Assembly: GCA_031271725.1 (NCBI GenBank)
Contig: JAISVE010000133.1
Location: 1-18,783 of the forward strand
DNA: 18,783 nucleotides
DNA from: Bacteroidales bacterium
GTDB lineage: Bacteria > Bacteroidota > Bacteroidia > Bacteroidales > P3
Direction of reading: 5' to 3'
Shown here: one piece after another, positions 1 through 9,400 of the stretch
How positions within the stretch are numbered: the first letter of the stretch is position 1
Layout of the letters: every line of letters starts with the position of its first letter
Translations under genes and position numbers: made by a program
The notes under the pieces: generated by a model
What the model was told of the DNA's origin: nothing
Databases searched by the model: none
What the model saw: only the letters and a program-made list of their open reading frames with translations

Positions 1-1569
1 AAGCCTGCTCCGTCAAACTCATCAGAGTATAACGGATTTATTAAAGAACATAAAAGTCTTTCTTCACAGCAACTACTTGATACGGCAAATCATTATGAAA
101 ATCAAAATTTCACCGAGAAGGCTTTAATTTGCTACAATTTAATTATTAACACAATTGTAAAAGAAAGCAATGCAGGACATCAAAAACAAATTATTGAAGC
201 ACTTGTTAAGTCTGCGGTTATCTATTATCACATGTGCGACTATCGCCGTGCTTATGAATTTCTGATTAAAGCATTGGATTTATGTGAAGAATATGGCTAC
301 GTATCTTACAAATCAAAAATATATACTAATATAGGGAACATTTATTATAGTTTTAATAAATATGATTTTGCAAAATTGTATTATTTAAAGGCTATGGATT
401 TATGTGAGGATAGTGTAACAAGCGCAATAATATTGAATAATCTGGGAGCCGTTGAAGTAGAAACAGGGAAATTTGACAGCGCATTTTACTATGTAAACAA
501 GTCATTACAAAAAAGCAAGCATAGCGATATTTATAATATTACATTGAATACAATTGCTTCGGTTTGTCAAAAAAATAAATTTTATGATTCTGCATTTTTT
601 TATTTTCGATTAGCGTTGAATGAAGCAAAAAAAAGTTATCAAATTAAACAGGAAGCAAAAAACTTATCTGACTTGGGAAAATTGTTTTTTGAAGTAAAAA
701 AAACAGATTCGGCATTATTTTACATTAATTTGTCGAATAAGATTGCGTTAGAAAATAATTTTTTGGACATTTTGATTGAAAATAATTTTACATTGTCGAA
801 AATAGAAGAATCGAAAGGGCATAACAGAAATGCGTTGGAATATTTTAGAATGTATGCCAACTTAAAAGATTCTATATTTAAGGCTGAAAAATTCGGAGAG
901 ATAAATCAACTTCAACGTTTGTACGAAATTTCTAAAACAAATGAACAGTTGGAACAACTTGCCATAGAACAGCAGATGAAGGAGCAAACAATTTATTATC
1001 AAAGAATTATTTGGTTTATAACTTTGATTGCCCTTTTGTCTGTAAGCATTGTGTTGTTGTCTGTTTTTTTTCAAAAAAGAAAATTAAACACGGCTTATAA
1101 GTTATTATTTCAAAAGAACCTTGAAATAATAACCCTTCAGGAAGATATACCCGAAGGAGATATTCGTAAAAACACTAAGAAAACACATTTTACCGATGAT
1201 GTGCAGCAAGAACTCCTGAACAAAATTTTAGCAATTATGGAGGATACTTCCATAATTTGTGATCCGAAATTTTCTATTAACAAGTTGGCGGAGTTGATAC
1301 AATCTAATCAAAATTATGTATCGCAGGTAATAAATCATGCCTTAAAGAAGAATTTTCGTTCATTCTTAAACAGTTACAGGATAAAGGAAGCGCAGCGGAT
1401 TTTTTCGGAGCCCGATATTGCAAGATATACCATTGAGTCTGTGGCTCTTCAAGTAGGCTTTAAATCTCAAACTACTTTTAACAGTGCTTTTAAGGAAATT
1501 ATCGGCGTTAGTCCTAATTTTTATCTAAAATCAATGCAGGAAGAGTATAAATTGGTGTCGAATTCATGA
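1..1569 (+). CDS. TPR / transmembrane / AraC-type HTH regulator, 5' partial
   Basis: The frame is open from base 1 with no stop, so the gene runs in from the left; the ATG at 232 is internal. The visible 522 residues begin with TPR-like helical pairs (about residues 20-290; phrases such as AYEFLIKALDLCEEYGY and AKLYYLKAMDLCED repeat the TPR spacing). One hydrophobic helix follows at about 335-358 (IIWFITLIALLSVSIVLLSV), then a short charged linker, then a C-terminal AraC/XylS DNA-binding domain at about 405-515 with two helix-turn-helix units (first around SINKLAELIQSNQNYVSQVI, second around TIESVALQVGFKSQTTFNSA). In this family the periplasmic TPR part is thought to sense a signal and the cytoplasmic HTH to act on DNA; the ligand and targets cannot be read here. 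It may or may not control the protease gene 88 bases downstream. Confidence 0.93.
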   Translation, partial: KPAPSNSSEYNGFIKEHKSLSSQQLLDTANHYENQNFTEKALICYNLIINTIVKESNAGHQKQIIEALVKSAVIYYHMCDYRRAYEFLIKALDLCEEYGYVSYKSKIYTNIGNIYYSFNKYDFAKLYYLKAMDLCEDSVTSAIILNNLGAVEVETGKFDSAFYYVNKSLQKSKHSDIYNITLNTIASVCQKNKFYDSAFFYFRLALNEAKKSYQIKQEAKNLSDLGKLFFEVKKTDSALFYINLSNKIALENNFLDILIENNFTLSKIEESKGHNRNALEYFRMYANLKDSIFKAEKFGEINQLQRLYEISKTNEQLEQLAIEQQMKEQTIYYQRIIWFITLIALLSVSIVLLSVFFQKRKLNTAYKLLFQKNLEIITLQEDIPEGDIRKNTKKTHFTDDVQQELLNKILAIMEDTSIICDPKFSINKLAELIQSNQNYVSQVINHALKKNFRSFLNSYRIKEAQRIFSEPDIARYTIESVALQVGFKSQTTFNSAFKEIIGVSPNFYLKSMQEEYKLVSNS

Positions 1570-1578
1570 ATTTGACAC
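1555..1578 (+). terminator. Inverted repeat across the stop codon, possible terminator
   Basis: An 11-base arm, a 2-base centre and an 11-base arm (GTGTCGAATTC / GAATTTGACAC) pair with one G-T mismatch. The TGA of the regulator lies inside it. The sequence after it is AT-rich but has no clean T run, so a terminator role is only possible; it could also be a protein-binding palindrome. Confidence 0.35.
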
Positions 1579-1657
1579 TAATTTATATGTTATTTATCAA
1601 TATATAATATTAAAATACATAAATTTGTATATTATTTATTATAATTGATAAGTGTCT

Positions 1658-3505
1658 ATGTTTCAGAAGTGTGGGATTTTATTGATGCTTGTGGGGATAT
1701 TTCTCTCTGAAGTAGTATTGTTTGCTGCGCCGGCGCGCCCCGCGCCCATTGACTACCGGTTGCCTGACGGGTCGGAAATTACAATAACTCTCAAAGGAGA
1801 TGAGCGTGTGCATTGGGCGCAAACGCCTGACGGCTACACCCTGCTTTTCAACAAAGACGGATATTTGGAATATGCGGTTGCAGATGGTTCAGGCGGCATA
1901 AAGCCGTCCGGCGTTCAGGCGCATAATGCGCCGGGGCGCAGCACAAACGAACGCAACTTTTTAAGCAAACAACCTAAAGACTTGCGCTATGGCAAGGTGC
2001 AGGTAAATTCCATGCTCCAACTCAGGAATTTACGGCAAACCTTTCATAATGAATTATATACACAAGAACAAAGCCCTGAAAATCAACAGAAAATATCCGG
2101 ACTTGTTCGTGCTCCCATAATCCTTGTCGGCTTTCAGGACAAAACTTTCGGCAAAACCAAAACTGACTTTGAAATGCTGATGAATCAACCTGACTACGTC
2201 TTAAATGCAGACGGTGAAGAAATTACCGGTAGCGTACACGATTATTTCCTGGCGAGTTCACGCGGTTTGGTCAATTTCCAAGTGGATGTTTACGGACCTT
2301 ACAAATTAACAGACAGTATAATTTATTATGACGAATCGTCAGGAAATGACGGAAGCAGGTTGGGAAGGGAAGCCGCCGCTGCGGCAAGCGCAGACGGTTT
2401 AAATTTTGCTGATTATGACTTGAATGAAGACGGCTTTGTGGACTGCATGCATATTATTTTTGCGGGACATGGTCAGGAGTCGGGCGCAACAGAAGGAGAA
2501 AGTATTTGGGCACACATGGGAGAGTTTGAAACCCCATTAAATTACAACGGTAAAAAAATCAAAAATTATTCATGTTCACCCGAATTACGGAACAATAGCG
2601 GAGACAGCATAACGCATATCGGAGTTATTGCACATGAATTAAGCCATGTTTTCGGCTTGCCTGACTTTTACGATGCCGACTACAGTTTGAGTGGAACAGC
2701 TGTTGATATGGGCGAATGGTGCATTATGGCTCACGGCAACTGGAACGATGACGGGCGCACTCCTGCACTCCATTCCGCATGGGCACGCAATTTCTTGGGT
2801 TGGGTAAGCACAATAGAACTTACGGAAAACGACAGAGGCATTCAAAGTATGCCGAATCCTGCGGACTCTGCGCTTGTTTACAGAATAAACACAACAACCG
2901 AAAAAGAATATTTTCTGCTTGAAAACCGTCAGAAACAAGGTTGGGATTCTTTTATTCCGGGAAACGGAATGCTTATTTGCCATGTTGATGAAAATTGGTC
3001 CGGCTGGAGAAATAATGGAGTAAACAATAATGTGGCACATCGCGGATACTATGTTAAACAGGCCGGTTGCGACAAACTTGCGAGTAATTGCAGCAAAAAT
3101 CGCGAAACCGATCCGTATCCGCAACCTAATAATACGAGTTTTACAGATGAGTCAGTGCCATACTCAATGTCATGGGCACGCAATCCGACTGAAAAGCCAA
3201 TTACCGGCATCACCCATGACACAATCCTAAAAACAATATCATTTTATTTTATAGATGAAGCACCGGTAAGCATTCAAGATCTTCAAAAAACAAAATATCA
3301 ATCACTTAAGGCATGGATGCAAGATGGCGTTTTGCATATAGATGGTTTAACAATCGGGCAACGCTGGTGTGTATATAATTCTATTGGGGTTTTGATATAT
3401 CAGGATATTGCAGGTGCAGTTGCGGAAACATGGCAAACAAACATACCCCGTGGTGTTTACATCATTCAATCCGGAAACAAATCTGTAAAGTTTATCAAAC
3501 AATAA
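1658..3505 (+). CDS. M6-family secreted metalloprotease with T9SS sorting domain
   Basis: This is a secreted zinc endopeptidase of the M6 (immune inhibitor A-like) type. An N-terminal signal peptide (hydrophobic core GILLMLVGIFLSEVVLF) is followed by a propeptide-like region with DGY and LRYGKVQV motifs, as in other M6 proteins. The catalytic motif HELSHVFGLPD (about residues 326-336) fits HExxHxxGxxD: two His and the final Asp as zinc ligands, Glu as the base. A Met-turn-like CIMAHG follows about 30 residues later. The last 70 or so residues (VLHIDGL, then VYNSIGVLIY, ending RGVYIIQSGNKSVKFIKQ) match a T9SS type A C-terminal sorting domain, so the enzyme is expected on the cell surface or released. 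The ATG at 1658 is preferred; an in-frame GTG at 1652 would add two residues. Substrate unknown. Its start is locally richer in G+C than its neighbours. Confidence 0.92.
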   Translation: MFQKCGILLMLVGIFLSEVVLFAAPARPAPIDYRLPDGSEITITLKGDERVHWAQTPDGYTLLFNKDGYLEYAVADGSGGIKPSGVQAHNAPGRSTNERNFLSKQPKDLRYGKVQVNSMLQLRNLRQTFHNELYTQEQSPENQQKISGLVRAPIILVGFQDKTFGKTKTDFEMLMNQPDYVLNADGEEITGSVHDYFLASSRGLVNFQVDVYGPYKLTDSIIYYDESSGNDGSRLGREAAAAASADGLNFADYDLNEDGFVDCMHIIFAGHGQESGATEGESIWAHMGEFETPLNYNGKKIKNYSCSPELRNNSGDSITHIGVIAHELSHVFGLPDFYDADYSLSGTAVDMGEWCIMAHGNWNDDGRTPALHSAWARNFLGWVSTIELTENDRGIQSMPNPADSALVYRINTTTEKEYFLLENRQKQGWDSFIPGNGMLICHVDENWSGWRNNGVNNNVAHRGYYVKQAGCDKLASNCSKNRETDPYPQPNNTSFTDESVPYSMSWARNPTEKPITGITHDTILKTISFYFIDEAPVSIQDLQKTKYQSLKAWMQDGVLHIDGLTIGQRWCVYNSIGVLIYQDIAGAVAETWQTNIPRGVYIIQSGNKSVKFIKQ

Positions 3506-3609
3506 ATTGATGAGAATGTATAATCGAAGCGCAAAACAGAAATAGATAACTAAAATTCATCAAAGCATTTTAAGAAACAAAATAGTATAAACAAATAAAA
3601 GCAAAAATT

Positions 3610-5697
3610 ATGAAAAGATTAAATTTATTACTTGCATGCCTTTTGGTAGCGGGTATTGCTTTTGCGCAAAACTCCGGGCGCAAGGAAATTCAACGTGAAA
3701 CCCTGAGGCAAAAATCAACGGAATTAAAATCAGCAGAGTTGAAACGTGAATCAGGAAAAGAAAGATCCCGCAAAGAAGCAGGACTAATAAAAGAATCTCC
3801 AAAAACACAGGATACGTATTTCAACATTGAGGACTATTGTCCTTCTATTAAAAATCCTCGTCCTAAAACAATGAAAGCCGGCGATGCACTTCATATTTTA
3901 GACAGCATTGTAACAGTGGATGGAAGCGGCAATAGTTTCTTAAAACAGGAATATTTTTTCAATGAGAAACTTTGGCCCATTAGAACAGTTCAATCAGTAT
4001 ATAATCCGGAAACAAAAAATTGGGACTTAATGTCTGAGATAGCATTGGAATGGGAAACAAGAGGAGATGTGGGTTATCTGATAACTCAGACAGACTCCTA
4101 TGGTGACGGCTCTGCATTAAGAACTCAATATACTTACAATACTCAAAATTTGAGTGATTCAAAAATCGTTTCCATGCGTGAGAACGCAAGTGCCGACTGG
4201 GTTAATATGAGTAAGGATATTTATGGATATACAGGCTCATTTCCGGAACCTACATATTTGGAAGTATATGAATGGATTGATGATGCCTGGAGTCAGACAA
4301 GAGTAGATACTTGTGCTTGGGACGAATGGGGACGTCAAACATATTTTGAAGGTTATATTTTTATAGATGGAGTAAAAACAGGGGACTATAAAGAAGCAAG
4401 AACTTTTTTGCCTTTTGACTTTCAAGTTCCCGAAGGTACAATTATTAGATTAGACAATCCTTACAGTTATCAAACAGGACTTTTTATTTGGAATTGGATT
4501 GACGGCAAATGGGGTCCGACAGGCAGAGATGCCCATGGCTGGACTGAGATTGATGAGTATGGCACAAGGAATCTGACTTATGACAGTAATATTGTGATTA
4601 ATCCTAATACGGGAGAAGAAGGATGTTATGATTTGGGCTCTGGTCTTAATTGCAGTGTTGTAACAGTTTTTGAATGGGATGGCGGAAGAGAACTTGAAGA
4701 AACATATTCTCAATATACAGGCAGCGAATGGGAAGTAAAATCCGATTATAAATATACCTGGTCTAAGAATAGCGATAACCTATGGCAGGCAATAGGGGTT
4801 GGTACGGCTTATAATCCCGACCCAATGCGTTTGGACAGCAGTATATATGTGTTTGCAGCCAATAAACCCACATATCATTGGGATGATATGACTCAGACAT
4901 TTTATCAACGCTGGTTTTATAACAGCGATTTGGGAGTTTATGAATTTACAAATGAAGAGAGCCGAGTATTCGACAATAAGGGAAATGAAACGGAATGGTA
5001 CATATATGAAGGAATAGAAAGCGTAAAAACTCTTATAGCAAAACATCTTTTCAAGTATGATGAAAATAATAACAGGATTGAAACCAAAAATTGGTTATCA
5101 TTATTGATATATGACCTCGAAACAGAAACAGAAAGCGACACTTTTGCTTTTTACTCAACCGGAAAATACGAGTTTGTAGATGATATTTTAGTGTGGAAGG
5201 CTATATTTTTTGAACAGCTTGCCAAAGAAACCGGAGCATTTGATAACGGTCAAGGCTGGCGTTATGACTTTGATGTAAGCAGTGAGAATATACTTGCGAT
5301 GGATTATTTTTGGTCGGATTTTAATGGAGTATATCCATATCTCTACAAAGTTCTTTTCAGATACGACCTCGAAGATCAGGGAATAGGTCTTGATACAGCA
5401 TACAAATATGTATATTATTATACGATACTTGAACCTGAAGGTGAGGCAAACGAAGATCTTGTAATCAACAATCAAAATGTTGCGAAGGTTTATCCTAATC
5501 CCGTAAAAGACGTGCTGCATGTTCAAAGTGAACAAGCGGTTAAGCAAATTACCGTGTTGGATATGCAAGGCAGAGTTGTGTTGCAATTGCAGGGCAACAA
5601 TAGCAAAGTAGATTTGTCTGCTCTTTCAAAAGGCAATTATGTTGTTCGGGTTCAAACCGACAAAGCAGTTTCTACTGCAAAAATTGTTAAACAATAG
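3610..5697 (+). CDS. Large secreted surface protein with T9SS sorting domain
   Basis: The protein has 695 residues. A clear signal peptide (MKRLNLLLACLLVAGIAFAQ) is followed by a Lys/Glu/Arg-rich stretch (about 20-65) that is probably extended or helical. The long body (about 70-600) is rich in Trp, Tyr and Asp and carries degenerate YD-like units such as WDEWGRQTYFEGY, FDNKGNETEWYIYEG and FKYDENNNRIETKNW, which suggests repeated beta-hairpins distantly like YD repeats. Residues about 620-695 form a T9SS type A sorting domain (KVYPNPVKDVLHVQ, then VLDMQGRVVLQL, ending STAKIVKQ). I do not recognise an enzymatic domain; an adhesin or surface-layer role is possible but not shown. The 104-base gap from the protease gene has no visible terminator, so co-transcription with it is possible. 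A strong hairpin starts within 20 bases of its stop. Confidence 0.9.
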   Translation: MKRLNLLLACLLVAGIAFAQNSGRKEIQRETLRQKSTELKSAELKRESGKERSRKEAGLIKESPKTQDTYFNIEDYCPSIKNPRPKTMKAGDALHILDSIVTVDGSGNSFLKQEYFFNEKLWPIRTVQSVYNPETKNWDLMSEIALEWETRGDVGYLITQTDSYGDGSALRTQYTYNTQNLSDSKIVSMRENASADWVNMSKDIYGYTGSFPEPTYLEVYEWIDDAWSQTRVDTCAWDEWGRQTYFEGYIFIDGVKTGDYKEARTFLPFDFQVPEGTIIRLDNPYSYQTGLFIWNWIDGKWGPTGRDAHGWTEIDEYGTRNLTYDSNIVINPNTGEEGCYDLGSGLNCSVVTVFEWDGGRELEETYSQYTGSEWEVKSDYKYTWSKNSDNLWQAIGVGTAYNPDPMRLDSSIYVFAANKPTYHWDDMTQTFYQRWFYNSDLGVYEFTNEESRVFDNKGNETEWYIYEGIESVKTLIAKHLFKYDENNNRIETKNWLSLLIYDLETETESDTFAFYSTGKYEFVDDILVWKAIFFEQLAKETGAFDNGQGWRYDFDVSSENILAMDYFWSDFNGVYPYLYKVLFRYDLEDQGIGLDTAYKYVYYYTILEPEGEANEDLVINNQNVAKVYPNPVKDVLHVQSEQAVKQITVLDMQGRVVLQLQGNNSKVDLSALSKGNYVVRVQTDKAVSTAKIVKQ

Positions 5698-5715
5698 ATG
5701 GTTTTTAGTTTTGTG

Positions 5716-5751
5716 AAAAAGGCGAAATGTATTAAGCATTTCGCCTTTTTT
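5716..5751 (+). terminator. Strong Rho-independent terminator, probably bidirectional
   Basis: A perfect 9-bp stem GGCGAAATG / CATTTCGCC has a 7-base loop (TATTAAG). It is extended by AAAAA on the left pairing with the first five of six T on the right, so either strand has a hairpin followed by a U run. It ends transcription of the upstream T9SS gene. Confidence 0.85.
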
Positions 5752-5756
5752 GTTTG

Positions 5757-5764
5757 TATCTTTG
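5757..5764 (+). promoter_or_regulatory. Bacteroidetes -7 box TATCTTTG
   Basis: This is an exact match to the TAnnTTTG -7 consensus, placed just after the terminator T run. No convincing TTTG -33 box lies at the usual distance. If used, it gives a leader of about 110 bases before the ATG at 5880 and would drive the Rhs operon. Confidence 0.5.
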
Positions 5765-5879
5765 CAGGAAAGATAAAATTGAGTTTGTCAAAAATTGCAT
5801 ATCGGACAAAGTTAGTAAGGATAGTATCAAAGTTTCGTAAATATTTTTTAAATTTGATAAACTCTGAAACACTTTACAC

Positions 5880-6389
5880 ATGAAAAATTTTCTTTGTATT
5901 CTGTTTTTCTGCGCATGTACATGGGCTTGTGTTTGCATCTGTACGTCTGCTTTTGCGCAAAACATTGAATCCATTTACTACACTTATGACAATGCCGGTA
6001 ACCGTATTGGCAGAACTATTGTAGAAGAAGTTCCTCCGAGTCATGCACCCCACAACAATGCTCCCGCCAATGACAATGACGGCGAGGAAGATGAGTATAT
6101 TCCTGCTGATGCTCTTACTGACAGCGATACGCCCACTCCACCGCAGGACTACGAAGCAAAAATCTACCCGAACCCCACAGCGGACATTCTAAACATCAAA
6201 GTCAGCGAGCTCTCAACGCTACGCTATGTCCTGCATGGCAGCACCGGCACGCAATTGCTGAGCGGCAGTTTCACCGGTGAAACCACTTTGCAAATAATCG
6301 GTTACGCTCGCGGCATCTATTACCTGAGCATCTATAACGATGCAAAATCTCCGGCAGACCGCCGTGTTTGGAAAATCATAAAACAATAA
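5880..6389 (+). CDS. Small secreted T9SS protein with a single YD motif
   Basis: The protein has 169 residues. It opens with a signal peptide (ending SAFAQ, about residue 28). At once there is one YD-repeat motif (YYTYDNAGNRIGRTI), the signature unit of Rhs proteins. An acidic, Pro/Asn/Asp-rich and probably disordered linker follows (about 55-100; HNNAPANDNDGEEDEYIPAD), then a T9SS type A sorting domain (about 100-169; KIYPNPTADILNIKV, then TLRYVLHGSTG, ending RVWKIIKQ). It lies 51 bases before the giant Rhs gene on the same strand, so the two are probably co-transcribed. It could be the remnant of a larger YD-repeat protein or a small surface partner of the Rhs protein; the sequence does not decide. 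Confidence 0.87.
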   Translation: MKNFLCILFFCACTWACVCICTSAFAQNIESIYYTYDNAGNRIGRTIVEEVPPSHAPHNNAPANDNDGEEDEYIPADALTDSDTPTPPQDYEAKIYPNPTADILNIKVSELSTLRYVLHGSTGTQLLSGSFTGETTLQIIGYARGIYYLSIYNDAKSPADRRVWKIIKQ

Positions 6390-6440
6390 TTAAACCATAC
6401 GGCACAAACAATATACAACATTAGATAAAAAAACTAATTT

Positions 6441-9400
6441 ATGAATACTCTAAGACGCACCACTCTCTTAGCAATTTTTTTTGTTGCATTATTTCTTTTT
6501 GTCCAACACAGTTTCGCGCAACGTCAAACAGTAATAATAAGCGAAGTGTTGTATGACACCCCTTTAACCGAAACTACGACAAACCATGACGGCGAGTTTT
6601 TGTCTTTATATAACTATGGCAACAGCATTGTTGATATAAGTGGTTGGCGCGTTGAGGTAACGAGCCTGATGTCGAGCAGTCAAATACAATATAATTATAC
6701 CGTCCCTAATAATACATATCTAAATCCTTCAAGCCTTGCAATAGTTGCTGCTCGTGGTGCAAACAGCAGTTTTAATATAGAAGAGTTTTACAGTATCCCC
6801 AACATCAACAACAATAATGTAATTCTTTATAATAACAGTATCACCTTGCCTAATACAAGAAGCCGTATAAAAATCTATGATGCCGATAATAATCTTCAGG
6901 ATAATATGGATTATGACGGCAGCACTCCGGCTCTTGTCGGTGAAGTGTTGTTACGTGCTGAAAATGCCACCAATTCTTTGGGCAGTGACTGTTATTCTGT
7001 TCAACGTAAAAATATCACCATATTAAATAATGAATATTTTTTCACCCGTTCTGATTTTAATAATAGTAGAGATAAAAAGCATGTTGTTCTTTTCTCTTTT
7101 GACGGTAGTTCAGCTTTGCGTGTAAGTGTTAATGGGAATTCAGATTTAACTCTTGGAGAGTATAATGAGATATATAATATACAAGCCAATGATGGCGGTA
7201 GTGAGGCTCAGCCCTTAAAAGGCTCTGTGAGTGTAAGTGCAAGCGGTGGTGCTACCTATACAGTACCTATAGATGTTCCCGCGGGTATAAGGAATATGCA
7301 GCCAGACCTTGCTTTAGTTTATAACAGCCAGTCTGGTATGGGCATTGCAGGCTTAGGCTTTCATTTGCAGGGTTTATCTGCTATAACCCGTACCAGCAAA
7401 AATCTTTTTTATGATAGTGAGCGCAGCAATGAACTTACAGAATTTATGTTGGATGGTCAGCGTTTGAAATCATTACCATTAGAGGATATTAATATGCGTT
7501 ATATAATAACCTATGAAACAGCTGATAACCCAAGTTTCAATAGTATAATATATTATTGGATCCAAGACAGAATTGTAATAAAGACACGAGAAGGTATGAC
7601 TTTATATTATGGCGATAATGAGAATTCGAGTTTGCGCCATTTTGAAACAAATCAAAAACTTTCTTACTTGTTGCGTGAGATAATAGATGGATATGGCAAT
7701 AGTATAAAGTATAGCTATCTTCACATTGGTGGTCAAACTTATATAGATAAGATAAATTATGGTTCAAGTGGTTCTAATGTTGGTACGGAAATAAGGTTCA
7801 TATATAAGACGAATCCGGTAAGTTTAAGAAAATATCTTTTGGGCGGTCATGAGATAAATGAAAATTTACTGTTATCAAAGATAAGCATATATTCCAATGG
7901 CGTACAGATTTATTATTATGACTTCTCTTACGAAACACCGTTTCAAAAGGCATATACAATATTAAGACAAATCAATAAATATTACCCTTACACTCCTCCG
8001 CTTCTTAATTCTAATATTATTTATTATAAGAAAGACTTGCCTTTATCTTTTGTTTGGAGTAATGTGAATAATGATGAAGGCAATTTTAGTGTTTACGATT
8101 TTCCTTGTTTTGCCGGCAATTATAATAATTATAGCGAGGAGGATCAGCTACCTTGGTATGATTTCAATCACCATGACGAAAGTCCTGCTCACAGAAGTAT
8201 TTATGTTCCTGGTGATATTGATGGTGATGGTGCTGAAGAGCTAGTCCGTTTTGGCTGGAAGTATGTGAATGTTTTTCGCAATGATGGTTTTGCCGGTAAT
8301 AATGGCATAGCTTACTCTCTTGATTTTACCGGTGAATCTCACGGCTGGCAGCTTGCCAAGCATCCACGTTATGTTATAGACATGAATGGAGATGGTTGTG
8401 GTGATTTGGTAGGTCGTGCCAATGAACAAATTTCAATAACATATTCCAATGGTTTTATTCCGCGAGATAGCATTAGAACTTTGAACGACCAGTTTACAAA
8501 TACTATAGGTATAAGAGATTTTGGCGTAAATACACATTATTGGAATAACACGGAAGATCATCCCGTATTGTTTGGTGATATAGATGGTGATGGTTTAACC
8601 GATATAGTTGGTATAAATGACGATGGTTGCAGAATATATCGCAATTTAAAAGATTCCTTTTCTGCTTGCAAGCTAATCAGTCATGATCGCGTTAACCATA
8701 ATAATTCTAGTAACGAAATTCGTCGTTACAAATTGTTGGATATAAATGGTGATGGCAAGTCAGAGCTTATTATACTCAATAATATATTGTATCAAAAATT
8801 TTATAACATATTTGAGATAGATCATGTAGAATATATTGAAATTGATGCCATTTATGATTTGGATAATGGTTTCTCCGGTGAAAATATAAAAACCATTTAT
8901 CGGAGTTCCGATGTTCTTCATGATGAATATTATATATCTAACGTAGATAAGGATTACGGCGATGCCTACCATCATTTATTTGGCGACTTGAATGGCGATG
9001 GTTTAGTAGATATGGTAGCAATGAATCGCGAAATATTGAATATTCATTATTCTCACGGTACAGATATGTTATATAATGCCACCCCCGATCTTTCCATAAA
9101 TGAATTTACTTTGAAAAAAGGTTATGGTAATTTAGGTAAAAATCCCGTTTCTTTAGGTGATATAAATGGTGATGGGCTGTTGGATATTATTGGTTTTGGT
9201 GGCTCTGATGACAACGCAAGTTCACGATTATTCGTATTACTAAACACCGGTAATAATTTCTTACTAAAGACTTGGGGTAATTGGAACAACTCCGAGATAA
9301 ATGTAAATACTGATGAATATGGTTACAAAAAAGAGAAATTGTTATTCGATTTTAACGGTGATGGTGTTTCCGATGTTGGCGTAGTTGTTTATGGTGCACA

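Larger units (their letters stand above)
5716..5780. repeat. 65-bp terminator-promoter element, copy 1
   Basis: These 65 bases recur at 18366-18430 with a single difference (A at 5725, G at 18375), and 28 of them recur at 17522-17549. The element holds a hairpin with an A tract before and a T tract after it, then a TAtcTTTG box. Here it follows directly on the stop of the 695-residue T9SS gene, a natural place for a terminator. Confidence 0.9.

Noticed and set aside
2639..3124. A 161-codon minus-strand frame opposite the M6 protease
   Set aside because: It is a shadow of the protease coding sequence, whose plus-strand frame has catalytic motifs, signal peptide and sorting domain.
5698..5883. 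A 61-codon frame right after the 695-residue gene
   Set aside because: It is translated across the terminator hairpin and -7 box and has no protein-like features.
8212..9370. Near-identical DNA phrases (GGTGATATTGATGGTGATGG and variants) that could pass for a repeat array
   Set aside because: They are the codons of the DxDGDG protein repeats, unevenly spaced within one frame; there is no CRISPR-like regular spacing.
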